From Lithobates sylvaticus (lineage: Eukaryota; Chordata; Amphibia; Anura; Ranidae): a stretch of 64,000 nt of DNA. The stretch is from positions 135,112,031-135,176,030 of the forward strand of contig CM053026.1 of assembly GCA_028564925.1 (NCBI GenBank), in the 5' to 3' direction. Under the pieces are notes generated by a model that saw only the letters and a list, made by a program, of their open reading frames with translations, had not been told where the DNA came from and searched no databases. Below are positions 24,410 through 35,960 of this stretch, in pieces. Within the stretch, counting starts at the first letter, position 1. Each line of letters begins with the position of its first letter. Position numbers and translations under genes: made by a program.

Positions 24410-24825
24410 TCAGGATCAGTTCACACAGGCCGCACACTAAACTGGAGCCATTTAGTGTGCAGACAGCTATCCATTGTGGCTGCAAGTGAGCTGGTGTGAT
24501 GAGGCGTTGTGATGCGCGTTTTACTGCGTCACGCGGTTCTCTTTTTTTGGCAACTTTATTTGAAGGGGACAAACTGACACTTTATGTAACCGCACAGTAG
24601 CGCGGTGTGTTGTGCTGCTCTGCGGTGACATGCTGTGCCATCCAGTGTGCTATGATAAAAGGCAGCATGTCTGCCTTTTATTGCAGCTCACTGCACCCCA
24701 CGTATGCGCTGTTTTGCAGTATGAACAGGGAACACAGGATACCATTGTTTTCTATATGCCCTAGATGTGACTGGTGTTCTTCCAGTGAGGAAAAACACCA
24801 GATGGCACACTAGTGTGTATGAGCC
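24410..24825. repeat. Probable degenerate MITE
   Basis: CAGTTCACACAGGCCGCACA at the left and GTGTGTATGAGCCCTT at the right look like decayed inverted ends. The interior has CpG-containing segments (GATGCGCGTTTTACTGCG) unlike the flanks. No target duplication is resolved, so this is a weak call. Confidence 0.35.
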
Positions 24826-25016
24826 CTTTTTTGTCAGTGTGACAGCCGGGTCCCACTCCAGTGGGCCCTGAAACACAAGGTGTAGGAGACCAGCTGCCAG
24901 GTATTGTTCATTTTTTTCATTTATAAATTAAGGTTGTGGTTACAACCTCCATTCATAAATGATTTCCATATGTGGATCAAAGTGTTGTCCTTTTATCTTT
25001 TATTACACAGATAGAA

Positions 25017-25278
25017 TTAAAGAGGTGTATCCCTTATAAAAAAAAAAAAAAAAAAAAAAAATTCTAAGTCAGCAGCTACAAATACTGCAGCTGCTGACTT
25101 TTAATAATTGGACACTTACCTGTTCCAGGGTCCAGTGATGCAGGGGGTCGAAGCTCCGCTAGCCCCCCGATCCGCTCGGCGGCGCCGCAATTTCAACTGT
25201 GGGCAGCCGGCTGTAGCTTCATAAGCCGGGCACCCACTGCGCATTTTAGGGGGAAACACCACTTTATCTCCTTATTAA
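25017..25278. mobile_element. Short TTAA-flanked MITE
   Basis: It starts TTAAAGAGGTGTATCCC and ends in the inverse of TTAATAAGGAGATAAAGTGG, with TTAA at both ends. It includes a 25-base A run and the AGCAGCTACAAATACTGCAG hairpin (25070-25100) shared with 22.4 kb. Confidence 0.6.
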
Positions 25279-25429
25279 CCCTTAGCTAACCTCCCTTTCA
25301 CTACCAGGTCCATATGGCGTACAGACCTACAGCACTGCTTCCAACTGGCCAGGTCCGTACGGACCTCATTTCTTCTTCTGCTATAAGCTCATGGTCAGTG
25401 ACCATGTGCTTATAGCCAAACTGTTCAGC

Positions 25430-25461
25430 AGCCTTCTTGTGGGGGGTTCCACAAGAAGGCT
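25430..25461. repeat. 32-bp hairpin
   Basis: AGCCTTCTTGTGG and CCACAAGAAGGCT are perfect 13-base arms around a 6-base loop. This lies just upstream of the LINE A 5' junction. Confidence 0.8.
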
Positions 25462-25801
25462 TTCTATTATCAATTGATTCCGTCTCCTGGACTTATCTGT
25501 TTGAAATACTGTGAGGTGGAGTTTTGGCCCCAAATTCTTAGGAATTATCCATTCATTATACTCCAATCCTAGTGCACAAATTCACTTCTTGGGTCACTAC
25601 TCCTACACTTTTTCCATCAAAAAAGAGACTAGACAGGGTTGCCCCTTATCCACGTTAATATTTGCGATTGCTATTGAAACATTAGCTATCACCATTAGAT
25701 CCCAACCCAGTATTAAAGGGGTTGCCTGTGGATGTCAGGAACACAAATGCACGCTGTTTACAGACGCTGCTCTTTATTACCTCTCCACTATTATCTACCC
25801 C

Positions 25802-25971
25802 TAGGGTTGCCACCTCATCCCTTTAAACCCGAACACATATTAATTACACAGGTTCTGTGGCTGATTAAGGTGGTAATTAAACTCACTTGGGGCCTTATCT
25901 GCATTAAATTAGCCTCAGAACCTGTGTAATTCAAAGGTGTTCGGGTTTAAAGGGATGAGGTGGCAACTCTA
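25802..25971. mobile_element. 170-bp hAT MITE with duplication TCTACCCC
   Basis: The ends TAGGGTTGCCACCTCATCCC and its inverse (GGGATGAGGTGGCAACTCTA) are flanked by the perfect 8-bp duplication TCTACCCC (25794-25801 and 25972-25979). It sits inside LINE A. The inverted ends extend inward past CCCTTTAAACCCGAACAC, and a second inverted pair (CACAGGTTCTG/CAGAACCTGTG) lies inside, so most of the element is palindromic. Confidence 0.85.
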
Positions 25972-28411
25972 TCTACCCCCAATGTATTTCAACTTCTTTG
26001 AGACTTTGGCTCTATCTCAGGTCTCGATGTAAATATCACCAAATCTACTGCTTTAAACATTTCAAACCCCCATAAGCTAGTGGATCAGCTCAAATGCCAT
26101 TTCCCATTTACTTGGGCAGCGGATTCTATCCCATATATAGGAATCAAACTATCTAACAGGATTGTCAATTTGTTTGCAGCTAATTACCCTCCCATGTTTA
26201 GGAAGCTAGAAGAGGAAATTAAAATGTGGTCAAAGTATGGTCTGTCCTGGTTGGGTAAGGTGAATGCTATTAAGATGACATTGCTGCCACGTCTACTATA
26301 CCTTTTCGGTCCCTCCCCATACCTATAGAAAAAATGCTACTCTCCAAAGTTTAATCTAAAATAATTATCTTCTTCTGGAGGAAAAAGGGCTATCTGTCAT
26401 AAACCATGAATCAGACTGAGACAGAAGTACAGTTAAATCACACATGTTTAATAATAATAAAAAAGGTAAACAGAGTAAACATAGTCAAAACATAGTCAGA
26501 GTTCAGGAACTGGAACGAATAGTCAGACAAGCCAAAACGTCAGGGAGCCAGAAGGAATGTCAGTCAAGCAAGTCTTTTTTTTTTTATAACCAACAAAATT
26601 TTATTTAGTTTGCATAGGTACATTACAAGCATATTCCTTCTTGCATTCAATGTTAATTTACAGTATACATACACTTCTTATAGCATTTTGCAGTTCAGTG
26701 CAGTTTATTCAGCCAGAAAACATTTTCTTATGCATCAACCTTAGTAACGTCACATTATCCCCTTTATTATTTCACCTCTCTCAATCCTCACCCAGCATTT
26801 ACTCCCAGTAGTCTATCCACTATCAGGTCCTCCGGAGCCAGTCCCGGTACATCTAGCCACATTGCCCATAGTTTCTCAAACTTGTGTATGCTACCTCTAT
26901 GTTGGTATATACATTTTTCCATACGTAGTATCTTTCCAATATTTTCAATCCATTATTTTGTGGTCAGGAGAGCCTCGGCTCTTCAATGTAGCATGATTAA
27001 TTTCCTTGCCGGGAAAAAGACTCTATGTGCGGCCTCTCTGCAGTGTTCTTCCCACTCATATTCCTCCAGAGCACCCAAGAGGCATGCTCTCAGGTCCTGT
27101 GGGAGGGATATTTTAAATACTGAGTTGACCGTGGTCACCACATTTGCCCAGTACATATGTAGTTAGGAGCAGCGCCATAGCATGTGGATAAGACTACCGT
27201 GTTCTCTTTTGCACCTAGTACATATGGGGTCAAGCTGTGGGTTCATTAATTGAAGCCTGTGGGGGGTGTAGTACGTTCTGAGCAGGATATACAGCTGTGT
27301 CAGTTTTTGAGATACATTTAATGAGCACTTACCCACTGCCTGGAATACTTACTCCCACTGTTCCCCATCTAGCTGTCCAGCATCAGCTTCCCACTTTTCC
27401 CTTACCTTCAGAGGATGTCGCCTCATCACGGATTGCAACAGGATAGCATAGCATTGTCGGGGACAGTCGCCACTCCGAAGAGCGACTTTGTGCTGCCACA
27501 GCGTGCCTTAGTTGTATATATTGGAAATGCATTGATGATGGAAGATGATAGGTTTACTTTAAATCTGTAAATGGGCTCAGTACTCCATTAGGGAATATGT
27601 GTTTGAGGTGTGTAACCCCATACCTTCTCCAACTAATTCCCGCTTGTAGCTTGGCTAGTTCTGTGTACGTGTCATTCCACCAAATGGGGCTGTACTCTGT
27701 GTAACCGTCTGCATTTTGAATGTATTTGGACTTATTCCATACTTTTTGGATTAAAGTGAGGGTAGGATACTTCTTGTGAGGTTTGGCATAGGCCAAGGCC
27801 TCCAATGCCATTGGGATGGGGCCCTTACGTACATTGTGCACTAGTAGTTTTTGTGAGGAGCTGTGTGGCCTGGTCTATGTCCCCCCTGCTGATGGAAACA
27901 TGCCAATGAGGTGCTGCAGCTGAGCCGCTAAGTAGTACAGCCAGGGGTTTCGCCACGCCAAGCCCCCACTTTCTTTGGGCATTTGAAAATGTTCTAGTTT
28001 GATCCTGGGGTTTTTATCTTTCCATATAAAACTGCGGAAAATAGAGTTTATAGTGCAGAACTTCTTCAGTGGGATGATCATGGGGGTGTTGTGAAGGAAG
28101 TACAATAGTTGCGGCATAAGGATCATCTTAATTAGATTCACCCTACCCGCAACTGATAGGAAGAGTGATTTCCAAGTTTTAACCTTATCCCGAAACCTCA
28201 GCAGTAGGGGGGCAACAGTTACCGGTAATTGCAAAAATTCCCTTGGTTCGGCTGTAATTTGGATTCCCAGGTATTTAAAGGACGTGGTCACGGGTATAGG
28301 GCGGGCAGAATTGATTATGTCTGTATCGTCCCCATCTAGTAGGAGCAAAGCGGATTTTGACCAATTGATAAGTAGGCCCGAGAATTCTCCTAATCTAGAT
28401 ATGGTTGACAT

Positions 28412-29344
28412 TAGACATGTGCACAATAGAAAAATTTGTTTATTTTCGTTTCGTTTCTTTCGTTTCCGTTGATTCGTAACAATTCGTAAATTCGTAAGTC
28501 GTCGGTGTTCGTATTCGTAACGATTCGTACATTCGTAAGTCGTCGGTGTTCGTATTCGGAACGATTCGTATTTTCGTAAGAGTTATTTTTTCGTTGATTC
28601 GTTTTTCTGTTAGTTTAATTTTCGTTTATTCGAAATTCGTACGCATTCGTATTTTCGTAGATTTAGTTACATTCGTACTTTCGTTAGATTGATTTATTCA
28701 TACTTTCGTAACATTGTTTTCGTAGATTCGTAATCAGAGCATAATTCATAATTTTATGTAATGTGTATGCTATTATTACATTTTAAGAGACACGGAAAAT
28801 TACGAATCGAAAAAAAAAGTTACGAATGCACAAATTTTTTCGTTCAATCCATTTGAAGCACGTTAAGGAGCGCCATTGTAAGAGACATGGAAAATTACGA
28901 ATTGAAAAATAAAAATAAAAAAGTTACGAATTTTTTCGTTCAATCAATTCGAAGCACGTTAAGCAGCGCCATTGTAAGAGACACGGAAAATTACGAATCG
29001 AAAAAAAAAGTTACGAATGTACGAATTTTTTCGTTCAATCCATTCGAAAATTGTTAAGCAGCGCCATTGTAAGGGACACGGAAAATTACCAATTCAACAA
29101 AAAAAGAAGTGACGAATGTACAAATTTTTTCGTTCATTTTGATTTTTGTTGTTCCTGTTTTCGTTTTTCGGATTTTATTCTTTCGTAGTTTCGTTGTTTC
29201 AAATATGGTCAATTCGGATTTTTCGTTGTTTTTTGGATTCGTTCGATTCGAACATTCGTTAAAATTTTTAGCGATAACGAATGAACGAATATAACGAATT
29301 TTAAACGAAAAACGAAAAAAAACGAAACAAATTGCACATGTCTA
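28412..29344. mobile_element. hAT-type element rich in TTCGT/ACGAA, duplication GTTGACAT
   Basis: It is bounded by TAGACATGTGCA and TGCACATGTCTA with the perfect 8-bp duplication GTTGACAT (28404-28411 and 29345-29352). It is inserted into LINE B, whose RT resumes on the other side. The interior is almost entirely variations on ATTCGTAA and ACGAAAA. It contains three direct repeats of about 110 bp between 28770 and 29090, each with GGAAAATTACGAATCGA-like and GCAGCGCCATTGTAAG segments. There is no transposase. Confidence 0.85.
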
Positions 29345-29919
29345 GTTGACATGGCTTCCCTAAGGGAGGTATCTGTGTCCCCCAACAGAAGCAACGTGTT
29401 GTCTGTGTAGGTGCATGACCTTTTCCTGCAGGCTACCATAGTGGAAGCCTGCAATGTTTTGGTTTGCCCTGATGTCGATAGCCAGTGGCTCTATTGCTAA
29501 AGCGAAGAGGAGGGGGGGCAGGGGACAGCCCTGTCTCGTTCCCCTCCTCAACGCAAAGCTCAGAGAAAGTGAGTCAAAGCTCATAATGGCTGCCTGTGGT
29601 TGGTTATATAGGAGTTTTACCCAGGAGATGTAGTTCGGGCCGAAGCCAAATCTCAGTAGAATTGACCATAGATAGTTCCAGTCTATGCTGTCAAACACCT
29701 TGGTGGCGTCCAAGGACAGCAGCGCTCTACTACCTATATTGTCTGCCCGTGACTGGATATTGAGGAACAGCCTCCTCAAATTGACTGCTGTGGATTTATT
29801 GGGCATGAAGCCAGCTTGGTAATCATGCACAATAGATGTTCTCACCCCATTCATTCTAATTGCCAGTGCTTTTGCTAATATTTTCACGTCACTTTGGAGC
29901 AACGAAATATGCCCCTGGG

Positions 29920-32506
29920 TAGGGATGAGCGACTCGAACATTGCCTGTTCGCCTGTTCACCGAACAGCGAACAATTTGGGGTGTTCGCGGCAAATTCGAA
30001 AAGCCGCGAGCACCCTGTAAAAGTCTATGGGAGAAATCTCAAGTGCTAATTTTAAAAGCCTATATGCTAGTTATTATCATAAAAAGTGTTTGGGGACCTG
30101 GGTCCTGCCCCAGGGGACATGTATCAAAGCAAATTTTTTTTTAAAACGGCTGTTTTTTCAGGAGCAGTGATTTTAATAATGCTTAAAGTGAAACAATAAA
30201 GGTGTAATATTCCTTTAAATTTCGTACCTGGGGGGTGTGTATAGTATGCATGTAAAGGGGTGCATGTTTCCCGTGCTTAGAACTGTCCCTGCACAAAGTG
30301 TCATTTTTGCAGGAAAAAAAGTTATTTAAAATCACTCGCGGCTATAATGAATTGCCGAATGCCGAAATACAGAGAACAGTCATTGAAAGTCATTGATAAA
30401 AAAATAAAAAAAAAAAGCGTGGGGGTCCCCTCAAATTCAATTACCAGGCCCTTCAGATCTGGTATGGATATTAAGGGGAACCCCGGGTCAAATAATAAAA
30501 AAAAATGACGTGGGATTCCCCCTAAATATTCATACCAGACCCTTCAGGTCTGGCATGGATTTTAAGGGGAACTCCACGCCAAATTTAAAAAAAAAAATGG
30601 CGTGGGGGGTCCCCCTCAAAATCCATACCAGACCCTTATCAAAGCACACAACCTGGCAGGCCGCAGGAAAAGAGGGGGAGACGAGAGAGCACCCCCCCTC
30701 CTGAACCGTACCAGGCCACATGCCCTCAACATTGGGAGGATGCTTTGGGGGTCTGTGACCCCTCAAAGCACCATGTCCCCATGTTGATGAGGAGAAGGGT
30801 CTCTTCCCCACAACCCTTGCCGGTGGTTGTGGGGGTCTGCGGGCGGGGGGCTTATCAGAATCTGGAGGCCCCCTTTAACAAGGGACCCCCAGATCCCGCC
30901 CCCCGTTTGAAATGGTAAGGGGGTACAAAAGTACCCCTACCATTTCACAAAGAAAGTGTAAAAAATAGTAAAAAAACACACAGACACCGTTGGGAAAAGT
31001 CCTTTATTAAAAATAAAAAAATAAAAAAAAGATTCCAGCGGTGGTAATCCACTCTTGCTATCCAGCGATGGGTGGTCTGTTCTCCGGGGTCCAGCAACGC
31101 AAGGGGGAAGCTGGGATTCCCCTGTGACGTACGGGTGACCCGCCCCCCTCTGATGTAACGGGAACCTGCGTTACATCAGAGGGGGGCGGGGTCACCCATA
31201 CGTCACTGGGGAAACCCAGGCTTCCCCAGTGATGTAAGGGTGACCCCGCCCCCTCTAATGTAACGCAAGTGGTCAGGTGACGGAGGGCGGGGTCAGGTGA
31301 CGGAGTGGCCCCGTCCTCCTCTGCTAAGACGGATTCCCTCAGTGTCTCCATGGAGACAGGACGTGCTGCGCTGGACGTCGTCGGAAGAGATCAGCCATAG
31401 CTGGATAGCAAGAGTGGATTACCACCGCTGGAATCTTTTTTTTTATTATTATTTAAAAAAAAGGACTTTTCCCAACGGTGTCAGTGTGTTTTTTAACAAT
31501 TTTTTACACTTTGTGAAATGGTAGGGGTACTTTTGTACCCCCTTACCATATCAAACAGGGGGGGCGGGATCTGGGGGTCCCCTTTTTAAAGGGGGCTTCC
31601 AGATTCTAATAGGCCCCCCGCCGCAGACCCCCACAACCACCGGCAATGGTTGTGGGGAAGAGACCCTTCTCCTCATCAACATGGGGACATGGTGCTTTGA
31701 GGGGTCACAGACCCCCAAAGCATCCTCCCAATGTTGAGGGCATGTGGCCTGGTACGGTTCAGGAGGGGGGGCGCTCTCTCGTCAGGTTGCGTGCTCGGAT
31801 AAGGGTCTGGTATGGATTTTGAGGGGAACCCCCACGCCATTTATTTTTTTAAATTTGTCGTGGCGTTCCCCTTAAAATCCATGCCAGACCTGAAGGGTCT
31901 GGTATGGATATTTAGGGGGAACCCCACATCATTTTTTTTAAAATTTGACCCGGGGCTCCCCTTAATATCCATACCAGACCAGAAGGGCCTGTTAATTGAA
32001 TTTGGGGGGACCCCCACGCTTTTTTTTTTATCAATGATTTTCAATGACTGTTCTCTGTATTATGGGAGCCGGCAATTCATTATAGCCGCGAGTGATTTTA
32101 AATAGCTTTTTTTCCTGCAAAAATGACACTTTGTGCAGGGACAGTTCTAAGCACCGGAAACATGCGCCCCTTTACATGCATACTATACACACCCCCCAGG
32201 TACGAAATTTAAAGGAATATTACACTTTTATTGTTTCACTTTAAGCATTATTAAAATCACTGCTCCTGAAAAAACGTCAGTTTTTAAAACTTTTTTTTGC
32301 ATTGATACATGTCCCCTGGGGCAGGACCCAGGTCCCCAAACACTTTTTATGACAATAACTTGCATATTAGCCTTTAAAATGAGCACTTTTGATTTTGAGC
32401 GTTCGAGTCCCATAGACTTTAATAGGGTTCTAAAGTTCACACGAGCTTTAGGTCTGTTTGCAGGTTCTGGTGCGAACCGAACAGGGGGGTGTTCGGCTCA
32501 TCCCTA
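29920..32506. mobile_element. Giant palindromic hAT-type element, copy 1
   Basis: The ends TAGGGATGAGC and GCTCATCCCTA are flanked by CCCCTGGG and CCCTTGGG, an 8-bp duplication with one mismatch. It lies inside the RT of LINE B and interrupts its reading frame. Arms of about 1.2-1.3 kb are inverted copies. For example GATTCCAGCGGTGGTAATCC at 31031 pairs with 31418-31437, CAAAGTGTCATTTTTGCAGG near 30295 pairs with 32113-32132, and CTAAATATTCATACCAGACC near 30521 pairs with about 31890-31910. The centre is near 31234. Smaller perfect palindromes lie next to it, including CTGATGTAACG/CGTTACATCAG around 31166. Subregions repeat GGTCTGGTATGGAT. No transposase is present. Confidence 0.85.
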
Positions 32507-32786
32507 CCCTTGGGTCTACTGTGTCCCTGCCCGGTTTGAGTAGTAAGACTATATTTGCTTTGGACATGGAAGGGGGGAGGGCCTCTCTCTTTCTAGCTTC
32601 ATTGAAGACATTTAGTAGTTGTGGTATCAGCACTTCAGAATAGTGTTTGTAGATTTCTATGGGTAGTCCATCCTCCCCTGGGGCCTTACAGTTACTTTTG
32701 TCCTTAGGGCGTTCTTTGCTGAGGGATTTAGGTGGCTTACTTGCCTTAGGGTTTTGCTTGTCCTGGCCTCGTGGTGTTCCTTTCAC

Positions 32787-33763
32787 AGGGAGCGCGGCGG
32801 CGCCATCTTGGATTTCTGGACCGGCGGCATCTACCTGTCCTTAGCGGGTCATCCTTCTGGTACAAAGAGCCGGCGGTGGTTCCACAGGAGTCTCCTGGGT
32901 ACAGGTATGCAGCATATGTCCGTAGATTCTTGATCGGGTGGCTGGGGGAGGATCGGTACCGGATTATTTCTCCGTGGGAGGACGTGCAGTGACGTCACCA
33001 CGCTATTCAGGAAGAAGGAAGGGCTCCATTAATGCCGGCCGGCGTTATCCGTTTTTATGTGCCTGTTTTTTATGAAACATTGTGAGTACAACTTTTAATT
33101 TAAATAAATTCAAGCAATATATACAGTATTATGCTATGGTCCCTTTTCTAATTGTCATGGTCCATGCTGCTATGATTTATACGCACTGCTGAGTGCAAGG
33201 GTTTGCATTGGAAGAGGCTCTGCTGTGGTGTGTGTCCATATCCATGTGCAAGGATTGTGGCTGGGTGCATTTGATTGCTTTTAATATTCTACTATCTGGT
33301 AAGCGACCCATATATCTGTGGTGGCACTTATGATAGATGTGGTTTATGAAGATCGACTTATCAAAATCTGTCTGTTCCTTGTTTACTACCACACTTATCA
33401 TCTTCTTTATATCCATGGACTGAGAATAACACATTCTAGCTGGTGCTCACTATTAGCGAATGCAATATTTTGTGATCACCATAAGATCGCATTGTCAGTG
33501 TCTCTGTCTATTTCATGCTGGTCATTGTTTATGAATATTTTTTTTATTTACAATTTATTTATTCCTTTAATTGTTTTTATTTAATTTTTGGCGCAGTTTT
33601 TCTGTTACTATTTGTATTGTGCCTATCCCACATTACTGCTGCCTTTTTTATTAGCTATTTTCTTTTTTTATTTGTTTGGGTCAGCGTGGTTTTTCTTTAT
33701 ACGGTACCGGATTATTGCCGGGAGATGCGTCCTCTCACATGCCTGTCTTGGCCACGTCCCTGC
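32787..33763. other. Unidentified 5' segment joined to LINE B
   Basis: This roughly 1-kb segment lies between the LINE B RT and its target duplication. On the minus strand it reads CCAAGATGGCGCC near 32800-32815, close to the YY1 motif found in L1 promoters. The + strand contains TTGTGAGTACAACTTTTAAT and a TGCATTGGAAGAGGCTCTGC segment that I associate with other frog repeats. It could be a LINE 5' region, a template-switch chimera, or a separate insertion. Confidence 0.35.
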
Positions 33764-35734
33764 CAAGCAAGTCTTTAACAGGAACACAGGAGGGCATCTC
33801 TAGAGATGTGACCAAGGTGAAGGCAGAGATCATCTGGACTGGACAGCTTAAGTAGGCAGGACCGACGAGCAGGATCATCAACAGGTGAGTCACTGTGGAG
33901 AGATAGGAGCTGGCAATTAGCTGACAGCTGAGCGGCCAGCTCAGAGAGGGAAGGGCTGGGCCCAGCCCTGAAACTATCGTTGTGCTAAAGAGGTTCTCAT
34001 TCATCTTAAAAATCAAGTTGGCCTTCCCAATTTATGGTGGTAGTATCAGGCCGCACAATTGGCTCAAATCTCCATAGTATACTCCAGAAGTCCTAAACAT
34101 GATTGGGTTTATATAGAAAGACAAGCAGTTCCTCCTCACACAATTGATTACCTTCTATGGTGCCCCTCCTAAATTAAGACCTACTGTATTGGTACCTACC
34201 CTATCCCTGGCACTTTGTGGTACGCTCCACAAACAGGGCTCGTTAGTATCCAACATGAGACCCCTTTCTCACCTATTTCATAACCCAGCGCCCCCCCCCC
34301 CCCCCCCGGGCAGGAATATTTTAGCCTTCCGAAGGTGGCTGAATAAGGGATTATTCAGAGTAGGCCACTTCTTCACCTCGTTGGGTCCTATTTTGTTAGA
34401 ATATTGTGTTAATAAACTTGAAATGCCAAATGATGAAAAATTCTGACTACACATTTCCTACATTCTGTTTGGCTGAATAAACCCAATCCCCCTAAATCTA
34501 CCATTTATGAAGCATGGTGTTCCAATATTATGGATCAGAGGGGAGGCATTTCTATTATTTATTCTTCCCTGGCAGACAATGTGGACAAACCGTCTTACGT
34601 GAAATCCTGTGAATCTGAGTTAGAAATACTCTTAGATCCGGACAAGTGGTTTAACTCATTCCAGTGCTCCTTTAAAGGCGTTATGAATCTCTTTAATCAA
34701 AGCAAACGTTAAAATCCTTACTAGATGGTTCTATGTTCCCACTAAACTGGCCAAGTTCTACCCAGATGCCTCCCCCTTGTGCTACAGAGGGTGTAATCTG
34801 ATGGGCTCCATGTAATACACTTGGTGGACTTGTCCCCATATCAGAAGCTATTGGAACAATTTCTTCCAAATAGTACATAGACTTACGGGAGTAGCTGTTC
34901 CCCTGAGACCCCACGATCGCCCTTCTGAACCACAGAGTAAGCAAAGTCCCTAAACACACTCAAACTCTGATCCTTTTTTGTTTTTGGGTGCTACAATCAC
35001 GATTGCAGGAGCCTGGAAGAAACCCTCAGTCTCAATCATAGTAACAAAGCGGAAAATCTCCTGGATCATGTCCCAGGAACAAATTGTAGCCAAGCTCCTG
35101 GAGAGAGTCCAGCTATTTGAAACTATCTGGGAACCATGAACATGCTATATAAAAGTACCTCTTTTTCCGGGTCAAGTACTACTTTAAATGAATCCTTATG
35201 GAAGACCTTTGCCCTCCCTTACGCCTTCTCTTCTCTCTTTCCCTTCTTTCCTCCACTGCTCATTTGTCATACTAGCAAACAGTCTTAGATTTCCACTGTT
35301 TACTATATATTTACAGATAATGACATCCAGGTCTGATAGTAAGCTCTCGAGTCAAAAAAACACAAGGTTCTACTGAGATTAGCTCAGACTATTCTTGGCG
35401 GAGTCTCCTAGTCCACAGCTTGAACCCATAGGGGTGGCGTGGATGACACGTGCTGAGATTGTTGGGCCCTAAATGTCTCCTTGTATACCCATGCTTTGTC
35501 ATTAACCACTCTCAGCATAGCTCCCACAAGGAGAAGTGCGGATTCTTGATTGAACGAATTTGATTGAATGATAATTTCCATGTTCTTTGTTCTTATACAA
35601 CCATCCTATGAGGCCTTGTAGGCTGTTCCTGCTGTTGCCACTATTATTTGTCTTCTTGAAAAATGAATAAATATATTGAAAAGAAAGTGCCAACACAATC
35701 TATCTCCAAGTATGTGAGCGAGCACACGTAGACA

Positions 35735-35960
35735 TCTTTTGGGGTGCCAGAGGACCTTGTCCCATCACTAGACCCTTCAGAGAATGAATCATTAATCACC
35801 ACACTCTGCAGCTGGTCTTCAAGACAGTTTTCTATCCAATTATTTATTGATTGTTCTAAGCCTTTCTATTTTAAGTTACAATTTCTGTGTCTTGTTAAAC
35901 GCTTTAGCAAAGTACAAATACATTTCATCTACAGCTACCCTTTTCTCTCTGCCTAATTCT
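35735..35960 (-). pseudogene. CR1-like LINE reverse transcriptase fragment
   Basis: Read on the minus strand, the sequence gives VDEMYLYFAKAFNK, matching the VDxVYLDFSKAFDTVPH block of CR1-type RTs. It is followed, after decay, by segments similar to W-I-E-N-x-L-x-x-Q and VVINDS. It is short, contains stops, and the catalytic Asp position reads Tyr. It belongs to a different clade from the L1/Tx1 copies nearby. Related decayed sequence may continue to about 36390. Confidence 0.6.

Larger units (their letters stand above)
26578..33763 (-). mobile_element. LINE B: L1/Tx1-type element, minus strand, with target duplication
   Basis: The 3' end is the poly-T at 26575-26585. The duplication CAAGCAAGTCTTT flanks the insertion (26565-26577 and 33764-33776), typical of target-primed reverse transcription. 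Reading leftward, the RT begins near 32690 (CKAPGEDGLPIEIYK), followed by SKANIVLLLKPGRDTVDP, then (after a hAT) HISLLQSDVKILAKALAIRM, LLSLDATKVFDSIDWNYLW, RRGTRQGCPLPPLLFALAIE and YTDNTLLLLGDTDTSL. After a second hAT come INWSKSALLLLDGDD, AGRVNLIKMILMPQLLYF and the C-terminal region at 27840-27180. The expected YADD box reads YTDN, losing a catalytic Asp. ORF1 and the endonuclease are missing. The segment 32790-33763 at its 5' side is not recognisable LINE coding sequence. Confidence 0.85.
26395..33973. mobile_element. Candidate solo LTR-like unit, split by LINE B
   Basis: About 390 bp of unit sequence lies in two parts (26395-26577 and about 33764-33973) on either side of LINE B. The flanks carry the 5-bp repeat CTATC (26390-26394 and 33974-33978), and removing everything between restores LINE A. 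The unit begins with TG. A 5-bp duplication and this size fit a solo LTR, but no internal region or protein is present, so the family cannot be named. It is a fossil: it is interrupted by one large insertion. Confidence 0.45.
25460..35690 (+). pseudogene. LINE A: L1/Tx1-type ORF2 remnant, split by nested insertions
   Basis: This outermost element of the nest is on the + strand. Its pieces lie at about 25460-25801, 25972-26394 and 33974-35690. The first begins inside the RT domain (DSVSWTYLFEIL, then SLYSNPSAQIHFLG, then RQGCPLSTLIFAIAIETLA). The second continues with the RT-distal region (DSIPYIGIKLSNRIVNLF, WLGKVNAIKMTLLPRLLYLF). The third carries LKNQVGLPNLWWYYQAAQLA and, near 34710-34860, WFYVPTKLAKFYPDASPLCY followed by TWWTCPHIRSYW, the C-terminal tail. 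A 3' untranslated region ends near 35690 with an AATAAATATATTGAAAAGAAA segment. It is 5'-truncated (no endonuclease or ORF1), with several stops and frame changes, and is not functional. The F-x-D-A block at 25760 stands where YxDD is expected. Confidence 0.85.
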
